A stretch of DNA of 33,006 bases from DATFES01 sp035457725 (GTDB taxonomy: Bacteria > Pseudomonadota > Alphaproteobacteria > CACIAM-22H2). How positions within the stretch are numbered: the stretch's first letter is position 1; the number at the start of each line of letters is the position of its first letter. A model generated the notes under the pieces. It saw only the letters and a program-made list of their open reading frames with translations. It was not told where the DNA came from and ran no database searches. The DNA lies in assembly GCA_035457725.1 (NCBI GenBank), contig DATIBC010000010.1, positions 1-33,006 on the forward strand, written 5' to 3'. Position numbers and translations under genes: made by a program. Below are positions 24,730 to 33,006 of this stretch, piece after piece.

Positions 24730-26226
24730 ATGGAAACGCTCGCCGCGCTTGCCGGCGGGTTCGCCGTCGCCTTGACGCCGGTCAATCTGTTGTGGGCGCT
24801 GCTCGGCGTCACATTAGGGACGGCGATCGGGGTGTTGCCGGGACTGGGGCCGGCGTTGACGATCGCGCTCTTGCTGCCGATCACCTACAAGGTCGATGCG
24901 ACCGGAGCGTTCATCTTGTTCGCAGGTATTTACTACGGCGCGATGTACGGCGGCTCGACGACGTCGATCTTGCTCAACACGCCCGGCGAAAGCGCGACGA
25001 TCATCACCGCGCTCGAGGGCAACCGGATGGCTCGCCAAGGCCGCGGCGGCGCCGCGCTGTGCACCGCCGCCATCGGCTCGTTCGTCGCAGGGACGATCGC
25101 GACCATCGGCATCACGTTCGTCGCGCCCGCGGTCGTCGAGTTCGCGCTGAAATTCGGCCCCGCCGAGTATTTCTCATTGATGGTCTTGGCGTTCGTCACC
25201 GTTTCCGCAGTGCTCGGGAATTCGGCGATCCGCGGCCTCACCAGCCTATTCTTTGGCATCTGGCTCGGCCTCATTGGCGTCGACCTGCAGACCGGACAAC
25301 CGCGCTTCACCTTTGGCGTTCCCGAACTGCTCGACGGCATCAATGTCATCGTCGTCGCCGTCGGCCTTTTCGCCGTCGGCGAGACGTTGTGGCTGGCCGC
25401 GCGTCACCGCTACGGCCAGGACGAAATCATCCCGGTCAAGGATTCGATCTGGATGTCGCGCGAGGACTGGGCGCGCTCGTGGAAGGCGTGGATCCGCGGC
25501 GCGCTCATCGGATTCCCGATCGGCGCGATGCCCGCGGGCGGCGCCGAGGTGCCGACGTTCCTGTCGTATTACACCGAAAAGAAACTCAGTCGCCGGCCGG
25601 AGGAGTTCGGACACGGCGCAATCGAGGGCGTCGCCGGCCCCGAGGCGGCGAACAACGCCTCGGCGGCGGGCGTGCTCGTGCCGATGCTGAGCCTCGGCCT
25701 GCCGACTTCGGCGACGGCGGCGATCATGCTATCGGCGTTCCAAAGCTACGGTATCAATCCGGGCCCGTTGCTTCTGCAGAACCAGCCGGAGTTGGTTTGG
25801 GGCCTGATCGCCAGTCTTTATGTCGGGAACGTCATACTGCTGGTGCTGAACTTGCCAATGGTCGGCCTGTGGGTGCGAATCCTCCAGATTCCGACGCCCC
25901 TGCTCTACGGCGGTATCCTTGTGTTCGCGACGATCGGAACCTACGGAATCAGCCGCTCGCCGATCGATCTCGTTTTGCTCTACCTGATCGGCGGCGTCGG
26001 TTACCTGATGCGGCGCTTCGATTTCCCCGCCGCACCGGCCATCATCGGCATGATCCTGGGGCCACTCGCCGAGCAGGAGTTTCGGCGTGCGATGACCATC
26101 AGCCAAGGCGACCCCAGCATCTTTCTTACCAAGCCGTTATCGCTCACCTTGCTTCTCTTCGCCGCGGCGGCGTTGCTGGGTCCGCATATCTATCGCGCCG
26201 CGGCGCGTTCACGAAAGCGCGCCTGA
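24730..26226 (+). CDS. tctA: TctA-family large permease of TTT transporter
   Basis: A 498-aa inner-membrane protein, the usual size of TctA (PF01970), with about 11-12 hydrophobic segments. Family landmarks are GVLPGLGPALTIALLLPITYKVD, YYGAMYGGSTTSILLNTPGESATIITALEGN, LGLPTSATAAIMLSAFQSYGI and the C-terminal RFDFPAAPAIIGMILGPLAEQEFRRAM. The repeated Gly-Pro-rich loops are the likely substrate sites. It starts immediately after the tctB stop. Its last 18 bases overlap the end of the convergent TRAP permease gene. With tctC and tctB it makes a complete transporter. Confidence 0.95.
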   Translation: METLAALAGGFAVALTPVNLLWALLGVTLGTAIGVLPGLGPALTIALLLPITYKVDATGAFILFAGIYYGAMYGGSTTSILLNTPGESATIITALEGNRMARQGRGGAALCTAAIGSFVAGTIATIGITFVAPAVVEFALKFGPAEYFSLMVLAFVTVSAVLGNSAIRGLTSLFFGIWLGLIGVDLQTGQPRFTFGVPELLDGINVIVVAVGLFAVGETLWLAARHRYGQDEIIPVKDSIWMSREDWARSWKAWIRGALIGFPIGAMPAGGAEVPTFLSYYTEKKLSRRPEEFGHGAIEGVAGPEAANNASAAGVLVPMLSLGLPTSATAAIMLSAFQSYGINPGPLLLQNQPELVWGLIASLYVGNVILLVLNLPMVGLWVRILQIPTPLLYGGILVFATIGTYGISRSPIDLVLLYLIGGVGYLMRRFDFPAAPAIIGMILGPLAEQEFRRAMTISQGDPSIFLTKPLSLTLLLFAAAALLGPHIYRAAARSRKRA

Positions 26227-28257
26227 AGTCGGCGCGGTTCGTCGCGACCACTGCAGCGCCAGCGCGGTCGCCGTCAGCCCTACCCCGACGATCTTGACCG
26301 CCTCGAGGCTCAGCACGAGCAACGGTTCGATCGCCTCGGCGCCGATCGCCGGAAAAACGAGCATCAACCCGCCGACCAACAGGATCAGCCGCTCGACGAC
26401 GTTGAGGCGGCGGAATAGCCAGTTCTGCGCCGCCGCGGCGAACGCGGCAATGCCAATCGCGCTGGTGACGGAAATCCAGACGATGTCGATCCATGAGCCG
26501 TCCTTCGGCACGCGCAGCAGCAAGCCGATGCCTTCGGGATCGAGCACGAAGACGAATGGCACAAGAAAGGCCGGCAGCGCATATTTCCACGCTTGCAATG
26601 TCGTTGCATACGGGTTGCCGCCGGTGATGGCGGCAGCGGCGAACGGCGACAGCGCCGTCGGCGGCGAAACTTCCGAGAGGACGGCGTAATAAAAGATGAA
26701 CATGTGCGCGGCGAAATCGGGGACACCCAGCTGAATGAGCGCCGGCGCGGCGATCACCGCGCAAATGATGTACGACGCCGTGACGGGCACGGCGAGCCCG
26801 ACGACCCAGACGATTAGCGCGGTGTAGATCGCCGTCAGCACCAGGCTGCCGCCAGCATATGCGATCGCGATCGAACTGAACTTGAGGCCGAGCCCGGTCA
26901 GCGTCACGACGCCTACGATGATGCCGGCGGTGGCGCACGTCGCCGCCACGTTGAGCATCCCGATCGAGCCGTTGGCCAATGTTTGCCACAGTCGCGCCGG
27001 ATAGAGCGCGCTATCGGCGCGAATGAAACTCACCGCCGCCGCCAGAACCGTCGCCCAGAACACTGACAGCACCGGCGAGAATCCCATCAGCATGAAAACG
27101 ACGATCGACACCAAGGATATGAAATGGAAGCCGTGCGCCCGCGTCAGCGACCACAGGCTTTCGCGCGCAATGAACGTCACTTGGCGCATTCCGAACTTGC
27201 CGGTATCGACCTCGACCATGACAAAGAGCGCCAGGTAGTAGAGACAGGTCGGAATCGCCGCCATCCAGATGACGTCGAGATAGGAAATCTTGAGGAATTC
27301 AGCGATCAGGAACGCCGCCGCGCCAAGCACTGGCGGAGAGAGAATGGCGCCCAATCCTCCGGCCGCGAGCAAGCCGCCGGCGTCGTCCTTCCCATATCCG
27401 GCCTTGGACAGCATGGGATAGGCAACCGAACCCAGTGTCACTGTCGTCGCCACGCCTGACCCCGACGGGCCGCCAAGCAGGAACGACGACAGCACGATGG
27501 CGCGTCCGGCGCTGTTCGGCTTGCCGCCCATCGCCGAGAACGAGAAGTCGATGAAGAATTTCCCCGCCCCCGAGGCCTGCAGCACGGCGCCGAAGATCGT
27601 GAACAGTATGATCAAGCTCGACGACACGTCGACGGCGACGCCGAATATGCCCTCGAGCGTCATGTAGAGATGACCGATGAGGCGACCGACGTCGTAGCCG
27701 CGATGCGTCCATGGCGCGGGGAGCTCCGGCCCGAACATCGCGTAGAGGATGAAGGCGATGGACACGGCGGGCATTATCCAGCCGGTGGCCCGGCGCGTTG
27801 CCTCGAGCAGGAGAACGATGAACACGACGCCGACGATCTGGTCGGTTTGGTTGGGCAGCGACGCACGGTCGGTGAGATCGTCGCCGCCCTCGATGAGATA
27901 GTAGATCGTCGCGATCGCCAGCGCTGCGCCGACAAAGTCCCACCAGCGGATTCGGTTGCGGAACCGCGGCGCCATCGGGAACAACAAAAAGACCAGCACC
28001 AGGACGAAACCGACATGGAGCGGCCGCAACGTCTGCGTCGGGATGATCGAGTACGCGGCGTACAGGTGAACCAGCGACATGACGACCGCGAGCCCAGTCA
28101 CGCAGGCGCCCATGACACCGGCGAGTCGATTGGCCGCGCCCTCTTCGGCTTCGATGAACTCCTCGGCCTTCTTCAGCGTTTCTTCGCTGATCTCGGGCTC
28201 GATGCCGGCGAGCGACGCGTGGTGCCCCTCGCGCTCCCTTTCGTGCTCGTGCGCCAT
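26209..28257 (-). CDS. TRAP transporter fused permease (DctQ-DctM type)
   Basis: A 682-aa membrane protein from ATG 28257. The frame is open to 28359, but MAHEHEREREGHHASL follows a purine-rich GGGGGCGGAA, and the longer version is low-complexity. Residues about 45-140 are the small-subunit-like 4-TM part; the rest is the 12-TM large subunit (FILYAMFGPELPAPWTHRGYDVGRLIGHLYMTLEGIFGVAVDVSSSLIILFTIFGA, FLLGGPSGSGVATTVTLGSVAYPML, GGLLAAGGLGAILSPPVLGAAAFLIAEFL). This is the fused 4TM/12TM permease that works with TAXI binding proteins, encoded just upstream. Transport is driven by a sodium gradient in characterised TRAP systems. The hydrophilic His/Glu-rich N-terminus (about 40 residues) is unusual. 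Substrate is unknown. Confidence 0.93.
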   Translation of the reverse strand: MAHEHEREREGHHASLAGIEPEISEETLKKAEEFIEAEEGAANRLAGVMGACVTGLAVVMSLVHLYAAYSIIPTQTLRPLHVGFVLVLVFLLFPMAPRFRNRIRWWDFVGAALAIATIYYLIEGGDDLTDRASLPNQTDQIVGVVFIVLLLEATRRATGWIMPAVSIAFILYAMFGPELPAPWTHRGYDVGRLIGHLYMTLEGIFGVAVDVSSSLIILFTIFGAVLQASGAGKFFIDFSFSAMGGKPNSAGRAIVLSSFLLGGPSGSGVATTVTLGSVAYPMLSKAGYGKDDAGGLLAAGGLGAILSPPVLGAAAFLIAEFLKISYLDVIWMAAIPTCLYYLALFVMVEVDTGKFGMRQVTFIARESLWSLTRAHGFHFISLVSIVVFMLMGFSPVLSVFWATVLAAAVSFIRADSALYPARLWQTLANGSIGMLNVAATCATAGIIVGVVTLTGLGLKFSSIAIAYAGGSLVLTAIYTALIVWVVGLAVPVTASYIICAVIAAPALIQLGVPDFAAHMFIFYYAVLSEVSPPTALSPFAAAAITGGNPYATTLQAWKYALPAFLVPFVFVLDPEGIGLLLRVPKDGSWIDIVWISVTSAIGIAAFAAAAQNWLFRRLNVVERLILLVGGLMLVFPAIGAEAIEPLLVLSLEAVKIVGVGLTATALALQWSRRTAPTSGALS

Positions 28258-28315
28258 TTGAATTCCGCCCCCGTCCCCACCGCCATTATCGTTTTTTGCT
28301 CGACCCGAAACGAAG

Positions 28316-28348
28316 CGCCCCGCGCCGGAATGGGATCCGAGCGGGGCG
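28316..28348 (-). other. stem-loop between TAXI gene and TRAP permease gene
   Basis: Perfect 8-base arms CGCCCCGC (28316-28323) and GCGGGGCG (28341-28348) enclose a 17-base loop, 30 bases after the TAXI stop in the direction of transcription. On the transcribed strand an A-run, not a U-run, follows, so this is not an intrinsic terminator. It mirrors the hairpin after tctC and may stabilise the binding-protein mRNA. Confidence 0.5.
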
Positions 28349-28377
28349 GTTCGCTTCACATTGCCGCGACAGTTCGC

Positions 28378-29349
28378 TTAGTTCGTTAGATTTACGCCCT
28401 TCTCGGAGAAGTACTTCGTTGCGCCCGGATGGAAGGGCACCGGAGAGTTGGCCTGCTTTTGGTTCTCGAGCTTGATGTTGAGCGCTTCCTTGTGCACGGT
28501 GGCCAGCTCATCGCGTTTCTCGAAGACCGTCTTGACGATGTTGTAGGCGACGTCGCTCGACATCTTTTCATGCACGACGAGAATGTTCCACACCGTCGCG
28601 ATCTGGGCGTCTTTGTCCTGGCCGGGATAGGTGTTGGCGGGGATTTTTCCCGGAGCGTAAAGCGGGCCGTGCTTGGCATTCATCTTGGCGCTCAGGTCGG
28701 CATGGTCGACGAGCTTGATTTTTACACCTGGCGTCGCGGCGAGGTCGGTGACGCCGGCCGTCGGCAGCCCGCCGACCCAGAAATATGCGTCGATCTTGCG
28801 GTCTTTGACCGCGTTGGTCGATTCGGCGACGCCGAGACGCTCACGCTTGAGGTCCTTGTCCTTGTCGATGCCGGCGGCTTCGAGCACGCGAAACGCCATA
28901 ACCTCGGTGGCGCTGCCGGGCGAGCCGGTTGAAACCCGCTTGCCCCTGAGGTCTGCCACTGTGTTGATCCCGGTCGCCTCGATTGTCACGATATGCATGT
29001 TGTTGGGATAGAGAACGGCGAGCGTCTGATGGGCGACCTTATTACCGGTAAACTTTTCCTCGCCGCGCGCCGCGTTCAGGCTGGCATCGGCCATGGTCAG
29101 TCCGATATCGGCGCGTTGTGCGCCGATGAGCTTCAAATTATCGACCGAGCCGCCGGTCACTTCGGCCGTAGCCTGCCAACCCGGCACGTACTTAGATAGT
29201 AGATTGGCCATCCCCCCACCGAGCGGGTAGTAAACGCCGCCCGTCCCGCCGGTGACGATGGACAGGTTTCGCTTCTCTTGCGCCGCAGCGATGCCCATCG
29301 CCAAGGTCAAAGCCAATCCGGCGGTTGTCAAACGTGCCAAGGCTTTCAT
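28378..29349 (-). CDS. TAXI-family TRAP transporter substrate-binding protein
   Basis: A 323-aa periplasmic protein from ATG 29349, selected because GGGAGGA sits 5-10 bases upstream and MKALARLTTAGLALTLAMGIAAAQ is a textbook signal peptide. The mature protein has the TAXI signature: LSIVTGGTGGVYYPLGGGMANLLSKYVPG, TGGSVDNLKLIGAQRADIGLTMADA, INTVADLRGKRVSTGSPGSATEVMAFRVL, RKIDAYFWVGGLPTAGVTDLA. It binds the solute for the fused TRAP permease encoded 120 bases downstream on the same strand. TAXI ligands are mostly unknown; some family members bind glutamate or 2-oxoglutarate-like acids. Context next to tctCBA and a citrate-lyase-like enzyme suggests a carboxylate. Confidence 0.93.
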   Translation of the reverse strand: MKALARLTTAGLALTLAMGIAAAQEKRNLSIVTGGTGGVYYPLGGGMANLLSKYVPGWQATAEVTGGSVDNLKLIGAQRADIGLTMADASLNAARGEEKFTGNKVAHQTLAVLYPNNMHIVTIEATGINTVADLRGKRVSTGSPGSATEVMAFRVLEAAGIDKDKDLKRERLGVAESTNAVKDRKIDAYFWVGGLPTAGVTDLAATPGVKIKLVDHADLSAKMNAKHGPLYAPGKIPANTYPGQDKDAQIATVWNILVVHEKMSSDVAYNIVKTVFEKRDELATVHKEALNIKLENQKQANSPVPFHPGATKYFSEKGVNLTN

Positions 29350-29542
29350 GCAATCCTCCCTACGTGAGCGTACTTTGCCGATTTCAAGCCGCACTATGAC
29401 GGCGGTTTGTCCAACCGATTGGAATATACCGGTTCATGACTGTCCGATCCACTGTATCCCAACAGTGCAAGTATCTGATTCCGGCCTGAAATCACGGCCG
29501 CTCTACGGCGACCGAGCATGCTGGGAGTGGACGCCGGTGGTG

Positions 29543-30469
29543 ATGGCGGTAAGCGCCGGGATGTGGCTGGCCGCGTGCATGCCGCTCGGTCGAACCGCCC
29601 CACAATCCCTACCCGGTTCGATATATGCCGCGCGAACCGGGGAATTTGTCGCTGCCGAGGAGTTCGTTTCGACGATCGCCTCGATCGATTTCGTTCTTTT
29701 AGGGGAGATGCACGACAACCCAGAGCATCATCGTTTGCAGGCGCGGCTGATTGCCGCCATCGCCGAGACCGGCCGCCGGCCGGCGATCGTCTTCGAGATG
29801 CTGAACGCCGACCAAGCTGTGGCGCTTGATCGCCACCTGTCGCAGCGCCCCGAGGATGCGCTGGGTCTCGGGCCGGCAGTGGGCTGGGAACGCCGCGGCT
29901 GGCCGCCGTGGAGCGATTACCTCCCGATCGGACAGGCGGCGCTGTCATTGCGGCTACCGATCGTCGTCGGAGATCTCGGACGTGCGACCCTCACCGCCAC
30001 TCGCGTATCAGGTATCGCGGGTCTGCCGCCCTCCCTTGTCGATCAGCTCGGGCTCAACGTCGACTACGAACCCAGGCAACAGCGCGAACTCGAACGGCTG
30101 CTCCAGGAAAGTCACTGCGACGGACTCCCGGCGAGCGCGTTGGCGCGAATGGTGACGATTCAGCGGGCGCGTGACGGATCGCTTGCCAAGGCGATGCACG
30201 TCGGCGATCGGCAATCGTCGGGCGGCGCTGTTTTGATCGCCGGATCGGGCCATGTTCGAAATGATTTCGGCGTGCCGTGGCATTTGAAGCGCCGTGCGCC
30301 GCGTCGCTCGGTCGCGACGGTTGCATTCACCGAAATCGACCCGGACAAGCCGAAGGCAACCGACTATGCATACGCATCAGACGGTGCGCCGTTGTTCGAC
30401 TATATATGGTTCACGACGTCGGCGTCCCGCGACGATCCTTGCGTGGGGCGCGTGCGGCCTAAGCCCTGA
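29543..30469 (+). CDS. ChaN/Tiki-like (PF04187) lipoprotein
   Basis: About 308 aa from ATG 29543. The start is uncertain: the frame is open well upstream, and MWLAAC begins at 29561. WLAAC looks like a lipobox, so the protein is probably a lipoprotein. The body shows the ChaN domain: FVLLGEMHDNPEHHRLQARLI, PAIVFEMLNADQA, GWPPWSDYLPIGQAAL, IVVGDLGR, VTIQRARDGSLAKAM, GGAVLIAGSGHVRNDFGVP. The GEMHDNPEHH and GSGHVR motifs carry the conserved Glu and His residues of the EreA/ChaN/Tiki fold. ChaN of Campylobacter binds haem, while other relatives are hydrolases. It lies 78 bases upstream of coxG on the same strand, so cotranscription is possible but not shown. Confidence 0.8.
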   Translation: MAVSAGMWLAACMPLGRTAPQSLPGSIYAARTGEFVAAEEFVSTIASIDFVLLGEMHDNPEHHRLQARLIAAIAETGRRPAIVFEMLNADQAVALDRHLSQRPEDALGLGPAVGWERRGWPPWSDYLPIGQAALSLRLPIVVGDLGRATLTATRVSGIAGLPPSLVDQLGLNVDYEPRQQRELERLLQESHCDGLPASALARMVTIQRARDGSLAKAMHVGDRQSSGGAVLIAGSGHVRNDFGVPWHLKRRAPRRSVATVAFTEIDPDKPKATDYAYASDGAPLFDYIWFTTSASRDDPCVGRVRPKP

Positions 30470-30546
30470 CACGTTCCTCGCGCCGTCTTGAGCCTTCGGC
30501 GATCGACGCTTAGGGTGGTGCTATCGGAGCTGAGGAGGACCGCGCC

Positions 30547-31137
30547 ATGGAGATGACGGGGGAGTACCGGATCGCGGCGTCGCGCGAAAGGGTTTGGCAG
30601 GCGCTCAACGATCCGGCGGTCCTGCAAGCATCGATTCCAGGCTGCGAGAGTATCGAAAAATTGTCCGACACCGAAATGACCGCCCGTGTGTCGCTGGCAG
30701 TTGGACCGGTCAAGGCCAAGTTCAGCGGCAAGGTGACGCTCTCCGACCTCGATCCGCCCAATGGCTACACCATCAGCGGCGTAGGCCAGGGCGGAGTGGC
30801 CGGCTTCGGCAAAGGCGGCGCACAGGTCCGTCTCGACGCTGATGGCGAGACCACGATACTGCGATACACGGCGAGCGCCACGGTGGGCGGCAAGATCGCC
30901 CAACTTGGTGGGCGGTTGATCGACGCGACCGCGAAGAAACTCGCCGATGAGTTCTTCAGCCGCTTCGCTGCCTCGCTCGCGCCACCGCCCGCGGCGGCAG
31001 GTGGTGAGACACCGGCGGCGGCGGCGGGCGCCCCTCCGCCCGCACCATTCGCCGCCGCGCGTCTGCCGCAGTGGGCGTGGATTCCGATCCTTATCGCCGC
31101 GGTTGCGGTTTTGTTGTGGTTATTCGCCCGATTTTAA
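30547..31137 (+). CDS. coxG: CoxG-like SRPBCC protein with C-terminal membrane anchor
   Basis: A 196-aa protein with GAGGAGG about 10 bases before ATG. Residues 1-150 are a CoxG/SRPBCC domain: MEMTGEYRIAASRERVWQALNDPAVLQASIPGCESIEKL, then ARVSLAVGPVKAKFSGKV and GQGGVAGFGKGGAQVRL. An Ala/Pro-rich linker follows, then a single C-terminal membrane helix (WAWIPILIAAVAVLLWLF) with a basic tail. CoxG tethers CO dehydrogenase to the membrane in Oligotropha and was later linked to menaquinone delivery to actinobacterial CODH. Here it precedes coxS and coxL and probably anchors that hydroxylase. The gene is complete. Confidence 0.92.
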   Translation: MEMTGEYRIAASRERVWQALNDPAVLQASIPGCESIEKLSDTEMTARVSLAVGPVKAKFSGKVTLSDLDPPNGYTISGVGQGGVAGFGKGGAQVRLDADGETTILRYTASATVGGKIAQLGGRLIDATAKKLADEFFSRFAASLAPPPAAAGGETPAAAAGAPPPAPFAAARLPQWAWIPILIAAVAVLLWLFARF

Positions 31138-31257
31138 TGCTCGCGCAATCGTGGCCGTCCGGATGCTTGACGCGTCCCCCCGCGCCGTCCGACACTCCGC
31201 TGCAAGAATGATCGACGGCCAAGCGTCGCGATCGAGAACGAAAGGGAGCGAGGAAAA

Positions 31258-31734
31258 ATGCCGAAAGTTTCGTTGAGCGTGAACGGCAGCCCGGTCTCTG
31301 CCGAGGTCGAAGGCCGGACGCTGCTCGTCCAGCTGTTGCGCGAAAAACTTGGCCTGACCGGGACGCATGTCGGCTGCGACACTAGTCAATGCGGTGCCTG
31401 CGTCGTCGATATCGATGGCCGCTCGGTCAAGAGCTGCACGATCCTTGCCGTGCAAGCCGAAGGTGCCAAGGTGACGACCATCGAGGGTCTCGCCAGCGAC
31501 GGCAAGCTGCACCCGATGCAGGAAGCGTTCCGCGACAACCACGGTCTCCAGTGCGGCTTCTGCACCCCCGGCATGGTGATGAGCGCGCTCGATCTCGTGA
31601 GGCAAAATCCCAACCCCAGCGAGACCGACATACGTGAATGGCTGGAAGGCAATCTCTGCCGGTGCACCGGCTATCACAACATCGTCAAATCCATCAAAGC
31701 CGGCGCCGCAGCAATGCGCGGCGCGGGGAGGTAA
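31258..31734 (+). CDS. coxS: molybdenum hydroxylase small subunit, [2Fe-2S] (CoxS type)
   Basis: A 158-aa protein with GGGAGCGAGG upstream of the ATG. The N-terminal ferredoxin-like domain has C40, C45, C48 and C60 (GCDTSQCGACVV, KSC). The C-terminal helical domain has C99, C102, C134 and C136 (CGFCTPGM, CRCTGYHNI). These eight Cys bind the two [2Fe-2S] clusters that carry electrons from the molybdenum site to FAD in xanthine-dehydrogenase-family enzymes. The length is standard. Three bases separate its stop from the coxL start, so they are cotranslated. Confidence 0.96.
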   Translation: MPKVSLSVNGSPVSAEVEGRTLLVQLLREKLGLTGTHVGCDTSQCGACVVDIDGRSVKSCTILAVQAEGAKVTTIEGLASDGKLHPMQEAFRDNHGLQCGFCTPGMVMSALDLVRQNPNPSETDIREWLEGNLCRCTGYHNIVKSIKAGAAAMRGAGR

Positions 31735-31737
31735 GCC

Positions 31738-33006
<1,269 letters not shown>

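Noticed and set aside
24507..26297. 596-aa plus-strand open frame
   Set aside because: Out-of-frame shadow of tctB and tctA.

Overview
The window is high-GC, densely coded chromosomal DNA from an alphaproteobacterium, probably a soil or water heterotroph near Rhodospirillales or Hyphomicrobiales. The main support is a free-standing NDUFS4-like complex I subunit, an Atm1-type ABC exporter, tctCBA and TRAP-TAXI transporters, and a cox-type molybdenum hydroxylase operon. No rRNA, insertion sequence, prophage or CRISPR array is visible. The rank is inferred from gene content only.

Region A (1-9.7 kb) is a glycan or glycoprotein locus. A TIGR03032-family protein (5' end outside the window), a TPR-GT41 (O-GlcNAc-transferase-like) protein fused to a C-terminal GNAT acyltransferase, a stand-alone acyl carrier protein and a GT-A-like protein form a tightly coupled plus-strand operon. 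Around it lie a GT4 glycosyltransferase (minus), an acyl-activating AMP ligase (plus), a GT1/MurG-like glycosyltransferase (minus) and a secreted M23 peptidase (minus). Glycosyl transfer, acyl activation, acyl carriage and acyl transfer occur together, which suggests a protein glycosylation system whose sugar is acylated.

Region B (9.7-14.2 kb) is mixed. It has a roughly 500-base stretch without a convincing gene, a small methyltransferase of lower GC, tRNA-Arg(TCT) and tRNA-Pro(TGG) on either side of an NDUFS4-like gene, an O-methyltransferase, a small secreted protein, a DUF192 protein and a class I/AcuC-type deacetylase.

Region C (14.3-18.9 kb) has a clear TPP riboswitch whose 3' end carries the ribosome-binding site of a thiamine-precursor ABC importer (thiZ-thiX-thiY). 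It is followed convergently by an Atm1-like exporter.

Region D (18.9-29.4 kb) is the most unusual part. A two-gene operon encodes a divergent ATP-citrate-lyase-like enzyme: an ATP-grasp/citrate-binding subunit and a 903-aa CoA-ligase/citrate-synthase-like subunit. It is divergent from a tripartite tricarboxylate transporter operon (tctC-tctB-tctA), with a palindromic candidate operator between them. The lyase module keeps two of the three citrate-synthase catalytic residues, but by eye the first catalytic His is a Gln, and the module carries a large insertion. A TRAP-TAXI transporter follows convergently. In both transporter operons the binding-protein gene is followed by a strong stem-loop before the permease genes.

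Region E (29.5-33.0 kb) has a ChaN-like lipoprotein gene and then coxG, coxS and the start of coxL. The coxL active-site motif is AYRGAGR, the form II type, so the substrate may well not be CO.
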